Assembly (NCBI RefSeq): GCF_030519475.1
Contig: NZ_JAUMKD010000001.1
Coordinates: 806,001 to 870,000 of the forward strand
Direction: 5' to 3'
DNA: 64,000 nt
DNA from: Micromonospora sp. C28SCA-DRY-2
GTDB lineage: Bacteria > Actinomycetota > Actinomycetes > Mycobacteriales > Micromonosporaceae
Below are positions 21,888 through 30,568 of this stretch, piece after piece. How positions within the stretch are numbered: the first letter of the stretch is position 1; every line of letters starts with the position of its first letter. Made by a program: the position numbers and the translations under genes. Below the pieces are notes generated by a model. The model was not told where the DNA came from and searched no databases. It saw only the letters and a program-made list of their open reading frames with translations.

Positions 21888-22667
21888 TCACACGAACTTC
21901 TCGGTGGCGAGGAACTCGACCAGCTTGACGCCGCCCTCGCCCTCGTCGGTGATCTTGGCGCCGCCGGAGCGCGGCGGCCGCTTGCTGTGCTCCAGCACGG
22001 CGCTGGTCGCGCCGTCGAAGCCCACCTCGGCCGGGGCGACCCCGAGGTCACCGAGGGAGAGCGTCTGCACCGGCTTCTTCTTGGCGGCCATGATGCCCTT
22101 GAACGACGGGTAGCGCGGCTCGTTGATGGTGTCCCAGACGGAGACCACGGCCGGGGTCGAGGCGGTGACCACCTCGTAGCCCTCCTCGGTCTGCCGCTCG
22201 ACGGTGAGCGTGCCGCCGTCGACGGTGAGCTTGCGGGCGCCGGTCAGCGCCGCGACGCCCAGCCGCTCGGCGATCATGTGCGGCATGACCTGGACCCGGC
22301 CGTCGGTGGACTCGGCGCCGCAGATCACCAGGTCGGCGTTGAGGGTGCCGAGCGCGGCGGCGAGCACCTTCGAGGTCGCCACGGCGCAGGACCCGTGCAG
22401 CGCGTCGTCGACCACGTGCACGGCCTTGTCCGGCCCCATCGAGAGCGCCTTGCGGATCGACTCGGTCGCCCGGTCCGGACCCATGGTCAGGACGGTGACC
22501 TCGCCGCCGTGCGCCTCCTTGATCTTCAACGCCTCTTCGATGGCGTACTCGTCCATCTCGTTGATGACGTTGTTCGCCGAACCGCGGTCGACGGTGTTGT
22601 CGTCAGTACGCAGGTTGCGGTCCGCGCCCGAGTCGGGCACCTGCTTGACGAGTACGACGATGTTCAT
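21888..22667 (-). CDS. etfB: Electron transfer flavoprotein beta subunit
   Basis: 259 residues, canonical start MNIVVLVKQVPDSGADRNL. AMP-binding and dimer elements are present (DEYAIEEALKIKEAHGGEVT; DGRVQVMPHMIAERLG; the recognition-loop region KGIMAAKKKP). First gene of etfBA. Confidence 0.97.
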   Translation of the reverse strand: MNIVVLVKQVPDSGADRNLRTDDNTVDRGSANNVINEMDEYAIEEALKIKEAHGGEVTVLTMGPDRATESIRKALSMGPDKAVHVVDDALHGSCAVATSKVLAAALGTLNADLVICGAESTDGRVQVMPHMIAERLGVAALTGARKLTVDGGTLTVERQTEEGYEVVTASTPAVVSVWDTINEPRYPSFKGIMAAKKKPVQTLSLGDLGVAPAEVGFDGATSAVLEHSKRPPRSGGAKITDEGEGGVKLVEFLATEKFV

Positions 22668-22904
22668 CGCGCTTCGACGACCCTCCTGTTTGGTGTAGCG
22701 ATCGCTCGCCCGGTCTGGGGCGCAGCCTCGCGCGTCGGGTGACGCCGGTCAACCGCAGGCTGCTGTGCGGTTTCCCACGAGGCCATGTTACCTGTCAGTA
22801 GCATCGCCTTCCCGGGCACTCAGAGTGACACAGCTCACCGACGATCTCGACGCCGGGTAAGCTGGCAAACCGGGAGGTATCACGACATGTGAGGAAAGCG
22901 TCCG
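22668..22904. other. Intergenic region upstream of etfB
   Basis: About 240 bp (up to 379 bp if the small frame at 22905 is not real). It must hold the etfB promoter on the minus strand, but no clear -35/-10 pair was found. On the plus strand a TAAGCT -10-like box lies at 22858-22863. Confidence 0.5.
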
Positions 22905-23075
22905 GTGCGCGCGGCGGCCGTCGGCCTCGCCTGCCGGCGGGCGCTGCCCGAGTCGTACCGCTGCGCCTGCGGCCGGATCCGCGACCGCTGCGTGCGGGCG
23001 GCCGTCCGGGCGCTCTGGTCACCGGCCCCGCCCGGCGCCGGCCCGCTCAGGCCGGCTCACCCAGCGCGTCCCTGA
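22905..23075 (+). CDS. Possible small Cys-rich protein (56 aa)
   Basis: A GTG at 22905 is preceded by GAGGAAAG with 6 nt spacing, and a TAAGCT box lies 42 bp upstream. The product starts VRAAAVGLACRRALPESYRC and has four Cys (LAC, YRCAC, RDRC). Its 3' end overlaps the end of the convergent gene at 23047 by 29 bp. I do not recognise it. The signals fit a small gene, but GC-rich non-coding DNA often yields frames like this. Confidence 0.3.
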   Translation: MRAAAVGLACRRALPESYRCACGRIRDRCVRAAVRALWSPAPPGAGPLRPAHPARP

Positions 23076-23457
23076 TCCGGTCGATGACCGCCGCCTCGGC
23101 CGGCGCGACGCCCCGGTGGGCCCGGGCCACCCGTTCCGCGGCGGCCAGCACCACCGAGCGGTAGACCGGCACGTCCCGCGGGGCCTTCTCGCGCAGGATC
23201 CCCATCGCCCGGCCCAGCGCGGGCAGCACCACCGACTCGACCTCCATCGCCGAGTCCCGGGGCAGCTTCGGCAGCGGACCGGTGGTCAGCGCCTCCTTCA
23301 CCACGCCGCTGGCGTCCGACATCGCCCCGGAGGCGGCGAAGCTCTCCCGGAACAGCGCCAGCATGCCGGGATCGGCGTTCGAGACCAGGAAGACCGCGCC
23401 GAACGCGCCGGTCTTGAGGGTGAGAAGCTCCTCCGCCGTCAACCGCTGCATGATCAC
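23047..23457 (-). CDS. Conserved hypothetical protein, coupled to GNAT gene
   Basis: 136 residues, no known domain recognised; mostly helical, with GAFGAVFLVSNADPGMLALF and FRESFAASGAM blocks. Hydrophobic stretches are too short for membrane spans. The GTG at 23457 overlaps the GNAT stop by 4 bp (GTGA), indicating translational coupling; an ATG two codons later (23451) is possible. I have the impression of similar small proteins in other actinomycetes but cannot name a family. Confidence 0.7.
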   Translation of the reverse strand: MIMQRLTAEELLTLKTGAFGAVFLVSNADPGMLALFRESFAASGAMSDASGVVKEALTTGPLPKLPRDSAMEVESVVLPALGRAMGILREKAPRDVPVYRSVVLAAAERVARAHRGVAPAEAAVIDRIRDALGEPA

Positions 23458-24251
23458 GGAGTGTAGACGTACGGCGTGGTGGTGGTGACCGGGACGAAGC
23501 CGAGCCGCTCCAGGATCGGCCGGCTGTCCGGCGAGGCGTCGACCTGCAACAGGGTCCGGCCGCGCTGGGCGGCCAGCCGGGCCCGGTAGGTGACCAGCGC
23601 CCGGTAGATGCCCCGCCCCCGCCACCGCGGCAGCGTCGAGCCGCCCCACAGGGTGGCGAACCCGGTGTCCGGCACGTACCGCACCCAGCCCGCGCAGACC
23701 ACCGTGTCCGCCGCCTCCGCCACCACCACGGTGATCGACTGCGGGTCGGCGGCGATCTCCCGGGCCAGCCCGTCGGCCAGGTGAGCGCGGTCGGCCTGCC
23801 AGACCTCCTCCTCCATCGCCACGATCCGGTCCAGGTCCGCCCGGGTGGTCACCTCGCGCAGGCGTACGCCCTCGGGCGGCACCGGGAGCGCGGCCGCCAG
23901 CGGCGCGACCGGCCCGATCACCACTGTCTCCAGTTCCTCCGGCGCGAAGCCGGCGGCGCGCAGCCGGTCCGGCAGGTCGGCGGGCTCGTCGTGGCCGTGC
24001 AGTTTCCACTCCACCCGCTCGCCCCGGAGCCGGAAGAACTCCACCTGGCGGGCGATCAGCTCGTCCAGCGCCGCGCCGGTCAGCCCGCCGAGGTCCCGGT
24101 AGGTGAGGAAACCCCCGTGGTCGAGGCCGAGCATCCGCACCAGGGGACCGTCCCACTCCACCGTCACCCCGGCCGGCAGCGGGTCCGGCACCACGGCGCG
24201 CAACTGGTTGTCGTACGCGTTCCGCAGGGTCGTCACATCAAGATCCGTCAC
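23454..24251 (-). CDS. GNAT family N-acetyltransferase
   Basis: 265 residues. The acetyl-CoA-binding core is C-terminal: TLWGGSTLPRWRGRGIYRALV has the R/Q-x-x-G-x-G/A loop (RWRGRGIYRA), followed by DASPDSRPILERLGF, the usual end of the fold. The first ~120 residues form a less conserved N-terminal lobe. Substrate unknown. The GTG at 24251 is 6 nt after a TAGCCT box (24258-24263, minus), so the mRNA is probably leaderless, divergent from the DUF202 gene 40 bp away. Confidence 0.85.
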   Translation of the reverse strand: MTDLDVTTLRNAYDNQLRAVVPDPLPAGVTVEWDGPLVRMLGLDHGGFLTYRDLGGLTGAALDELIARQVEFFRLRGERVEWKLHGHDEPADLPDRLRAAGFAPEELETVVIGPVAPLAAALPVPPEGVRLREVTTRADLDRIVAMEEEVWQADRAHLADGLAREIAADPQSITVVVAEAADTVVCAGWVRYVPDTGFATLWGGSTLPRWRGRGIYRALVTYRARLAAQRGRTLLQVDASPDSRPILERLGFVPVTTTTPYVYTP

Positions 24252-24257
24252 CCGTCC

Positions 24258-24284
24258 AGGCTAGGCCGGCCGCCAACCGATAAT
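24258..24284. promoter_or_regulatory. Back-to-back leaderless promoters (GNAT / DUF202)
   Basis: Minus strand: TAGCCT at 24263-24258, 6 nt before the GNAT GTG at 24251. Plus strand: GATAAT at 24279-24284, 6 nt before the DUF202 GTG at 24291. The two -10 boxes are only 15 bp apart, so the promoters probably compete or share control. Confidence 0.55.
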
Positions 24285-24290
24285 CGGGGT

Positions 24291-24683
24291 GTGTGGCAGT
24301 CGATCAGGCGCTGGTTCGACCCGCGGGAGCTGCGGGCCGTCGGCAGCACCCCGGACTACCGGTTCTCGCTGGCCAACGAGCGGACCTTCCTGGCCTGGCT
24401 GCGGACCGGACTGGCGCTGGTGGCCGGCGGGCTGGCCGCCGCGCAGTTCCTGCCGCCACTGCCGCTGGCGCACCTGCGCGAGCTGATCGCGGTGGCGCTG
24501 CTGCTGCTCGGTGGCGCCGTCGCCGTCCACGCCGTCGACCACTGGGCACGCACCGAACGGGCCATCCGGCTCGGCGAGGAGCTGCCCGCCTCCCGCTTCC
24601 CGGCGGTGCTCGCCCTGACCATCGGCTTCGGCGCGGTGCTGCTGGTGGTGGCGGTGCTGGCCCGGGCCTTCGGCAACCGGTGA
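24291..24683 (+). CDS. DUF202 (YidH-like) membrane protein
   Basis: 130 residues. The DUF202 signature SLANERTFLAWLRTGLALVAGG is at residues ~23-45, followed by three transmembrane helices (about 34-55, 63-84, 100-125). The biochemical role of this inner-membrane family is unknown. The GTG at 24291 lies 6 nt after a GATAAT box, so the transcript is likely leaderless. It overlaps the next gene by 4 bp (GTGA). Confidence 0.85.
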   Translation: MWQSIRRWFDPRELRAVGSTPDYRFSLANERTFLAWLRTGLALVAGGLAAAQFLPPLPLAHLRELIAVALLLLGGAVAVHAVDHWARTERAIRLGEELPASRFPAVLALTIGFGAVLLVVAVLARAFGNR

Positions 24684-25060
24684 GCGCCGGCGACCGGCCG
24701 CCCGGTCCGCCGGGGCCGCCGACACCGGCCGGCGCGGCCGGGCCACCGGGCCGACCGGCCGGGGCGCGTGACCCCGGGCTGCAACCCGAACGGACCCGGC
24801 TGGCCTGGCGGCGGACCGCGCTGACGCTGACAGTGGTCCTGCTGCTGACCCTGCGGCTCGCGTTCCCCGCCGGGCCGGTCGGCGCGCTGCTGGCTGGGCT
24901 GGCGCTGCTCGGCTGGGGCGCTGCGGTCACCGTCTGTTGGCCCCGGGCCGCCGCCACCGGCCCGACCCGCACCGGTGGCCGGACGCTGCCGCTGGTCGCC
25001 CTGGCCACCGCCGGTTTCGCGCTGCTCGGCACCGCGCTGGTGCTACGCGGGCTGTGGTGA
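24680..25060 (+). CDS. DUF202 family membrane protein, second of pair
   Basis: 126 residues. A ~35-residue Pro/Gly-rich cytoplasmic N-terminus leads to QPERTRLAWRRTALTLTVVL, a DUF202-type start, and three membrane helices. The GTG at 24680 overlaps the stop of the upstream DUF202 gene by 4 bp, so the two are translated together and may form a heteromer. Function unknown. Confidence 0.8.
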   Translation: MSAGDRPPGPPGPPTPAGAAGPPGRPAGARDPGLQPERTRLAWRRTALTLTVVLLLTLRLAFPAGPVGALLAGLALLGWGAAVTVCWPRAAATGPTRTGGRTLPLVALATAGFALLGTALVLRGLW

Positions 25061-25087
25061 CCGGCGCCGGTGCGCCATCATTGACCC

Positions 25088-25495
25088 ATGGCCCGGCTGT
25101 ACGTCCTCCTCTTCCTGGCGCAGATCGTCCTCGCCGTCTGCGCGCTGATCAGCTGCCTCTCCGCCGAGGAGGGCGAGATCCGCGCCCTGCCCCGGATCGC
25201 CTGGGTGCTGATCATCCTGTTCTTCCCGCTGCTCGGCTCGATCGCCTGGTTCGTCGCCGGCCGGGAGACCGCGGGCACCCGCCCCCGCCCGGCCTGGCCG
25301 ATGGGGAACGGCGACGCCGCGCGCAAGCGGTCCCGGCCGGTCGCCCCGGACGACGACCCCGAGTTCCTGCGCTCGATCGAGGAGCGCTCCCGGCAGCAGG
25401 ATTCCGAGCTCTTCCGCCGCTGGGAGGAGGACCTGCGGCGGCGCGAGGAGGACCTGCGCCGCCGCGAGGACGAGGAGGACCGGCCCCCGGCGTAG
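25088..25495 (+). CDS. PLD nuclease N-terminal (PLDc_N) domain membrane protein
   Basis: 135 residues. Two transmembrane segments (about 4-22 and 38-57) match the PLDc_N motif: ...ALPRIAWVLIILFFPLLGSI and AWFVAGRE. The C-terminal half is charged and predicted helical, with two copies of an EEDLRRREEDLRRRE repeat, a likely coiled coil. The phospholipase D catalytic HKD motifs are absent, as usual for these small proteins. It starts 27 bp after the DUF202 pair and may belong to that operon. Confidence 0.82.
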   Translation: MARLYVLLFLAQIVLAVCALISCLSAEEGEIRALPRIAWVLIILFFPLLGSIAWFVAGRETAGTRPRPAWPMGNGDAARKRSRPVAPDDDPEFLRSIEERSRQQDSELFRRWEEDLRRREEDLRRREDEEDRPPA

Positions 25496-25522
25496 CCGCC
25501 CGGGGCGGCGGTCAGCCGCTGG

Positions 25523-26332
25523 TCAGACCCGACGCCGCAGCCCGCGTACGGCCAGCGGGGCGAAGATGGCGGCGAGGACGCCCGCCCAGAGCAGGGACTG
25601 CACCACCGGCGCGGCCACCGGGCCGCCGACCAGCAGGCCGCGCAGCGCGTCGGCGAGGATGGTCACCGGGTTCACCTCGACCCAGGACTGCAGCCAGCCG
25701 GGCATGGTCTCGGTCGGCACGAACGCGTTGCTGGTGAAGGTGAGCGGGAAGATCACCATGAAGCCGAAGATCTGCACCTTCTCCGGCTCGTTGACCAGCA
25801 CCCCGACCAGCACCGAGATCCAGGACGCGGCCAGCGAGAACGCCAGCAGCAGCGCGAACGCCCCGAGCAGGCCGAGCAGCCCGTTCTCCAGCCGGAACCC
25901 GAGGATCATGCCGACGCCGACCAGCAGCGACACCGACCACGCCTGCTTGACCGTGTCGGCGAGGATCCGCCCGGCCAGCGGCGCCCAGCGGGCGATCGGC
26001 AGCGCGCGCAGCCGGTCGAACACGCCCTTGGTGAGGTCGTTGTTCAGCCCGAAGCCGGTGGTCATGGTGGCGAAGAAGGCGTTCTGCACGATGATGCCGG
26101 GCAGCGCGAAGGTCAGGTAGTCCCCCGGCGAGCCGGAGATCGCCCCGCCGAACACGTACGTGAAGAGCAGTACGAACATGACCGGCTGGATGCTCAGGTC
26201 GAGCAGTTCCATCGGGTTGTGCTTGATCTGCACCAGGCTGCGCCAGGCCAGGGTGAGGGTGTGCCGCAGCCCGGCGGTCGGGCCGAGCCGGCGGGCCGGG
26301 GTGAGCGGGGCGGTCACGGTGGTTGCGGTCAT
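25523..26332 (-). CDS. ABC-2 type transporter permease (DrrB-like)
   Basis: 269 residues with six transmembrane segments. The motif LLDLSIQPVMFVLLFTYVFGG and the late FTSNAFVPTETMPGWLQ are typical of DrrB/NodJ-type exporters. It overlaps the ATPase gene by 4 bp (ATGA at 26329-26332), forming one two-gene exporter. Substrates of this group include polyketide antibiotics and lipids; none is implied here. Confidence 0.92.
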   Translation of the reverse strand: MTATTVTAPLTPARRLGPTAGLRHTLTLAWRSLVQIKHNPMELLDLSIQPVMFVLLFTYVFGGAISGSPGDYLTFALPGIIVQNAFFATMTTGFGLNNDLTKGVFDRLRALPIARWAPLAGRILADTVKQAWSVSLLVGVGMILGFRLENGLLGLLGAFALLLAFSLAASWISVLVGVLVNEPEKVQIFGFMVIFPLTFTSNAFVPTETMPGWLQSWVEVNPVTILADALRGLLVGGPVAAPVVQSLLWAGVLAAIFAPLAVRGLRRRV

Positions 26333-27303
26333 GCCACGCTCCCTTCCAGGTCGGCCCCGGCGGGGGCGTCGGTCTCGGCCCGGTGGCCGGTGAGCGAGAG
26401 GAAGACCTCGTCCAGGCTGGCGCCGCGCAGGGCCAGCTCGGCGACGGGGATCTCGGCCGCTTCGAGGCGGCGGACCACGGCGGGCAGCACACCCGGGGCG
26501 TTCACCGGCACGGTGACAGTGGTCTGGACGACCTCGGGGGTCGCCCCGGCGACCTCGGCGGCGATGGCCACCACGGTGGGCAGGTCGTCGGCGTCGGCGG
26601 GGCGGACGGCCAGCGTCTGCCCGCCGGTCCTGGTCTTCAGCTCCTCCGGGGTGCCCTGGGCGATCACCCGGCCGTGGTCGACCACCGCGATCTCGCTGGC
26701 CAGCTGGTCGGCCTCCTCCAGGTACTGGGTGGTGAGCAGCACGGTCACCCCGTCGGAGACCAGGTTGCGGACGATGTCCCACAGCTCGTTGCGGCTGCGC
26801 GGGTCCAGCCCGGTGGTCGGCTCGTCGAGGAAGAGCACCTGCGGCCGGCCGACCAGGCTGGCGGCGAGGTCGAGCCGGCGGCGCATGCCACCGGAGTAGG
26901 TCTTGGCGGCCCGGTCGGCGGCGTCGCTGAGGTGGAAGTCGGCGAGCAGCTGCCGGGCGCGGGCCTTGGCGTCGGCCCGGCCCAGGCCGAGCAGCCGGCC
27001 GATGAGCAGCAGGTTCTCGAAGCCGGTGAGCGTCTCGTCGACGGAGGCGTACTGACCGGTCAACCCGATGAGCTGGCGCACCCGGTGGGCGTCGCGCACC
27101 ACGTCGAAGCCGCCCACGGTGGCGTGCCCCTCGTCGGCCCGCAGCAGGGTGCTGAGCACCCGTACCGCGGTGGTCTTGCCCGCCCCGTTCGGGCCGAGCA
27201 GGCCGAAGACCGTCCCGGTGGGTACCGCCAGGTCGACTCCGGCGAGGGCGGTGGTGTCGCCGAAGCGGCGCACCAGACCCTCCGCACGGATCGCGTGCTC
27301 CAT
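26329..27303 (-). CDS. ABC transporter ATP-binding protein (DrrA-like)
   Basis: 324 residues. Walker A GPNGAGKTTAVRVL, signature YSGGMRRRLDLA, Walker B LFLDEPTTGLD and the H-loop-type Q in LTTQYLEEADQ are all intact. The C-terminal ~90 residues (DUF4162-like extension) are typical of DrrA. The ATG at 27303 has CAGGAGTGGCG before it and begins MEHAIRAEGLVRRFG, preferred to an ATG 33 bp upstream. Confidence 0.94.
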   Translation of the reverse strand: MEHAIRAEGLVRRFGDTTALAGVDLAVPTGTVFGLLGPNGAGKTTAVRVLSTLLRADEGHATVGGFDVVRDAHRVRQLIGLTGQYASVDETLTGFENLLLIGRLLGLGRADAKARARQLLADFHLSDAADRAAKTYSGGMRRRLDLAASLVGRPQVLFLDEPTTGLDPRSRNELWDIVRNLVSDGVTVLLTTQYLEEADQLASEIAVVDHGRVIAQGTPEELKTRTGGQTLAVRPADADDLPTVVAIAAEVAGATPEVVQTTVTVPVNAPGVLPAVVRRLEAAEIPVAELALRGASLDEVFLSLTGHRAETDAPAGADLEGSVA

Positions 27304-27441
27304 CGCCACTCCTGTCGTCTCCGTTGGTGGCCGCACCGTGACCGGTGGCGACCTCCCACGGCGCTGACGTTACGGCGACAGGCGCTCACGGTGCGTCGAT
27401 TTTCCTGCTGGCAGAGCCCGTTCAGCTGCGGGTGAAAACGC

Positions 27442-27480
27442 GCCCGCCGCCGTCGCCGGGTGACGGCGACGGCGGCGGGC
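27442..27480 (-). terminator. Terminator after the ThDP enzyme
   Basis: Perfect 17-bp arms (27442-27458 and 27464-27480) with loop GGTGA, followed on the minus strand by GCGTTTTCAC, lie 8 bp past the stop at 27488. This is one of the few hairpins here with a short U-run. Confidence 0.8.
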
Positions 27481-27487
27481 GGTGGTC

Positions 27488-29110
27488 TCAGGCCAGGTTC
27501 GACGAGCGGGGGTACGCGTCGGCCGGGTCGGTCAGCACGTTCACCAGGTACGGCACCCCGGCGTCGAAGGCGCGCTGCAGGGCCGGCCCGAGGTCGGCCG
27601 CCTTGGCGACCGTCTCGCCGGCCCCGCCGAGGGCGCTGACCACCTGGTCGTAGCGCAGCTCCGGCTGGAGGTCGGCGGCGACGTCGTAGCCGTACATGGC
27701 GCGCATCGGGTGCTTCTCCAGGCCCCAGATGCCGTTGTTGCCGACCACGATCACCACCGGCAGCCGCTGCCGGGCCAGCGACTCCACGTCCATCAGCGAG
27801 AAGCCGGCCGCGCCGTCACCCATCAGCACGCAGATCTGCCGGTCCGGGTGGCTGACCCGGGCGCCCATCGCGTAGCCCATGCCGGTGCCGAGGCAGCCGT
27901 ACGGGCCGGGGTCGAGCCAGGTGCCGGGCTGCGCCGGCTCCAGGTAGCGGCCGGCGTACGAGACGAAGTCGCCGCCGTCGCCGATGGTGATGGCGTCGCG
28001 GGCGAGCACCTTGCGCAGCTCGCCGTAGACCCGGGCCGGGCGGATCGGGTCGGTCTCGGCGGCCATCTCCTCGGCGTCGCGGGCCCTCGCGGCGTCCTCG
28101 GCGGTGCGCAGCTCGGCGATCCAGCCGGCGTGGTCGGCCCGGTCGCCGGGGTGCTCGGCCAGCGCGGTGAGGATCAGCCGCAGGTCGCCGGCGGGCGCGG
28201 CGGCCGGCTGGACGTGCCCGGCCCGCTGGCTCGGCGCGTCGACGATGTGCACCACCGTGGCGTCGCCGAAGTCGCCGAAGCTCAGCCGGAAGTCCAGCGG
28301 GGTGCCGATCACCACCACCACGTCGGCGCCCTTCAGCGCCACCCGGCGGGCCTTGGCGAAGGCGAGCGGGTGCTCCGGCGGCAGCGCGCCCCGGCCCATC
28401 CCGTTGGTGAAGACCGGCACCTGCAACGCCTCGGCCGCGGCGCGCAGCGCGTCGACCGCGTCGCCGGCGTAGACGTCGGAGCCGGCGATGATCACGGGGC
28501 GGCTGGCCGCCGCGATCAGCTCCGCCGCCGTGCGCACCTCGTCCGGGTCGGCCTCGACGGGCGCGATGCCCGGCAGCGCCGGCAGCTCGGCGTCGGCGAC
28601 GGAGAAGACCGCCTCCAGCGGGAAGTCCAGGAAGACCGGCCCGCGGTGCGGGGTGAGCGCGGTGGTCAGCGCCGCGGTCACCGCGCGCGGGATGTCGTCG
28701 GGGCTGAACACCGTCTCCGCGTGCTTGGTGACCGGGGCGACCAGCGGCAGGTGGTCCATCTCCTGGAGGCTGCCCGAGCCCCAGCGGAACTGCGGGGCCC
28801 GGCCGCCGAGCACCAGCACCGGCGAGGCGTTGAAGTACGCGCTGGTCAGCCCGGAGATGCCGTTGGTGACGCCGGGGCCGGCGGTGAGCACGGCCAGGCC
28901 GGGGCGGCGCTGGAGCTTGGCCACCGCCTCGGCGGCGAAGACGGCGGACTGCTCGTGCCGGACGTCGTAGATCGGGAAGTCGTTCTTGTGCGCGGCGTCG
29001 TAGAGCGGGAAGACGTGCCCGCCGGAGAGGGTGAACATCTCCCGCACCCCGTACGCGCGCAACGCCGCGAGCGCCAGCTCGCCGCCGTGACCTTCGATCC
29101 GCTCCGTCAT
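27488..29110 (-). CDS. Acetolactate synthase-like ThDP-dependent enzyme
   Basis: 540 residues of the acetohydroxyacid synthase/oxalyl-CoA decarboxylase group. The catalytic Glu is in YDVRHEQSAVFAAEA; the central FAD/nucleotide domain is followed by the ThDP site GDGAAGFSLMDVESLARQRLP and GNNGIWG. The C-terminus is short. No regulatory subunit (ilvN-like) is next to it, so a catabolic or oxalyl-CoA-type role is possible. A GAAGGGAAG site precedes the ATG. It is 97 bp from the enoyl-CoA hydratase gene on the same strand. Confidence 0.85.
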   Translation of the reverse strand: MTERIEGHGGELALAALRAYGVREMFTLSGGHVFPLYDAAHKNDFPIYDVRHEQSAVFAAEAVAKLQRRPGLAVLTAGPGVTNGISGLTSAYFNASPVLVLGGRAPQFRWGSGSLQEMDHLPLVAPVTKHAETVFSPDDIPRAVTAALTTALTPHRGPVFLDFPLEAVFSVADAELPALPGIAPVEADPDEVRTAAELIAAASRPVIIAGSDVYAGDAVDALRAAAEALQVPVFTNGMGRGALPPEHPLAFAKARRVALKGADVVVVIGTPLDFRLSFGDFGDATVVHIVDAPSQRAGHVQPAAAPAGDLRLILTALAEHPGDRADHAGWIAELRTAEDAARARDAEEMAAETDPIRPARVYGELRKVLARDAITIGDGGDFVSYAGRYLEPAQPGTWLDPGPYGCLGTGMGYAMGARVSHPDRQICVLMGDGAAGFSLMDVESLARQRLPVVIVVGNNGIWGLEKHPMRAMYGYDVAADLQPELRYDQVVSALGGAGETVAKAADLGPALQRAFDAGVPYLVNVLTDPADAYPRSSNLA

Positions 29111-29207
29111 GCCGCTTCCCTTCGTCGCCCGGCCGGAGTCACACGCTACTGGCCGGTAGGCCGAATGTGAACCGCCGCCTGGCGGCGGCGGTTCACCGGC
29201 GCAGGGG

Positions 29208-29981
29208 TCACCGGCCGGTGAAGTCCGGCTTGCGCTTCTCCACGAACGCGGCCATGCCCTCGCGCCGGTCGTCGGTGGCGAACAGCGCCGCGAAGAGCTG
29301 GCTCTCCCAGGCCAGGCCCGAGTTGAGGTCCATGTCCAGGCCGCCGTCCACGGCGAGCTTCGCCGCGCGCAGCGCCTGCACCGGGCCGGTGAGGTACGGG
29401 CGCACCAGCTCGACCGCGGCGTCGTAGACCTCGGCGGCCGGGGCGACCCGGTCGGCCAGGCCGATCCGCAGCGCCTCCTGGGCGTCGACCATCCGGCCGG
29501 ACATGATCAGATCCTTGGCCCGGGCCGGGCCGATCAGCCGGGCCAGCCGCTGGGTGCCGCCGGCGCCGGGGATGATGCCGAGCTTGATCTCGGGCTGGCC
29601 GAGCTTGGCGTCCTCGGCCACCACCCGCCAGTCGCAGGCCAGCGCCAGCTCGCAGCCACCGCCGAGGGCGTAGCCGGTGATCGCCGCGACGACCGGCTTG
29701 GGAATCCGGGCGATCGCGCCGAGCGCGCTGGACAGGTCGGCCGCCCGCGCCGCCATGTCCACGTAGGACATGTCGGCCATCTCCTTGATGTCCGCGCCGG
29801 CGGCGAAGACCTTCTCGCCGCCGTACACGATCACCGCGCGGACGCCCGGGTCGGCGGTGGCCGCCGTCGCGGCGGCGCGCAACTCCTCCTGCACCTGGGT
29901 GTTCAACGCGTTCATCGGCGGCCGCTCCAGCCGGATGGTGCCGATCCCGTCCTTGGTCTCCAGCCGCACGAACTCGCTCAC
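29208..29981 (-). CDS. Enoyl-CoA hydratase/isomerase
   Basis: 257 residues, crotonase fold. The oxyanion-hole strands are [14 protein letters not shown] and [16 protein letters not shown]; both catalytic Glu positions appear present ([11 protein letters not shown] region and [18 protein letters not shown]). It hydrates trans-2-enoyl-CoA in fatty-acid breakdown. The GTG at 29981 is chosen because a GAGG lies 6 nt upstream; GTG at 29987 and the GTG/ATG-type codons further up are alternatives that only add charged residues. Confidence 0.92.
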   Translation of the reverse strand: MSEFVRLETKDGIGTIRLERPPMNALNTQVQEELRAAATAATADPGVRAVIVYGGEKVFAAGADIKEMADMSYVDMAARAADLSSALGAIARIPKPVVAAITGYALGGGCELALACDWRVVAEDAKLGQPEIKLGIIPGAGGTQRLARLIGPARAKDLIMSGRMVDAQEALRIGLADRVAPAAEVYDAAVELVRPYLTGPVQALRAAKLAVDGGLDMDLNSGLAWESQLFAALFATDDRREGMAAFVEKRKPDFTGR

Positions 29982-30079
29982 GCGCACCCTCACTTCCTCG
30001 TCGAAGTCGCGTGCCAACCTTACGGCGCGGCCCGTCCGGGTAAGTAGTCTGGTATCAGCCCCGCTCCGGGAGTTCAGCG

Positions 30080-30568
30080 ATGAGACCAGCGATGATCACG
30101 TACTACGACGACAGGTCGGTCCAGGTCACCTCCACCGCCGTACGGGTGGACGGCCGGACGTTTCCGCTCACCGAGATCAGCATGGTGTGGCACCAGCGCG
30201 GCAGCCGGTCCTGGCGGGTGCTGGCCGGCCGGGGCGCGATCGGCGCGGCGCTGGCCGGGCCGCTGGTAGCGGCCGCGCTCGGCATCGCGCTCGCGCTCCG
30301 GCTGGACCGCTCGCCCACCGTCACCATCGCGATCGTCGGCGCCTCGGTGCTGGTCGGGCTCGCCGTCGGGCCGGTCGCCGACCTCCTCTTCGAGCACCTG
30401 GACCGCTCGTACGCCCGGGGCAGCCGGCAATTGGAGCTCTGGGCGCGCTGGCGCGGACACCCGGTCCGGCTGCTGCGCACCGGCGACGCGCTGCGCTTCG
30501 GCCAGATCTACCGCGCGGTGCAGCGGGCGGTGGAGCGGGGCCAGCCGGCGACGGTCCGCCGCGGTTAG
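30080..30568 (+). CDS. DUF6232-like small membrane protein, copy 1
   Basis: 162 residues. The N-terminus ([20 protein letters not shown]) is a predicted beta-rich cytoplasmic domain, then two transmembrane helices (about 55-75 and 82-100), then a conserved tail ending [16 protein letters not shown]. The same layout and tail occur in the gene at 31095. I recall the family as DUF6232, function unknown. GGGAG lies 7 nt before the ATG. Its TAG stop shares bases with the TAA of the convergent SnoaL-like gene (30565-30568). Confidence 0.75.
   Translation: MRPAMITYYDDRSVQVTSTAVRVDGRTFPLTEISMVWHQRGSRSWRVLAGRGAIGAALAGPLVAAALGIALALRLDRSPTVTIAIVGASVLVGLAVGPVADLLFEHLDRSYARGSRQLELWARWRGHPVRLLRTGDALRFGQIYRAVQRAVERGQPATVRRG

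Noticed and set aside
29160..29205. GCCGCC-rich inverted repeat after the enoyl-CoA hydratase gene
   Set aside because: GAACCGCCGCC and GGCGGCGGTTC pair well but lie in simple GC repeats just past the stop; at most a terminator, too weak to list as more.
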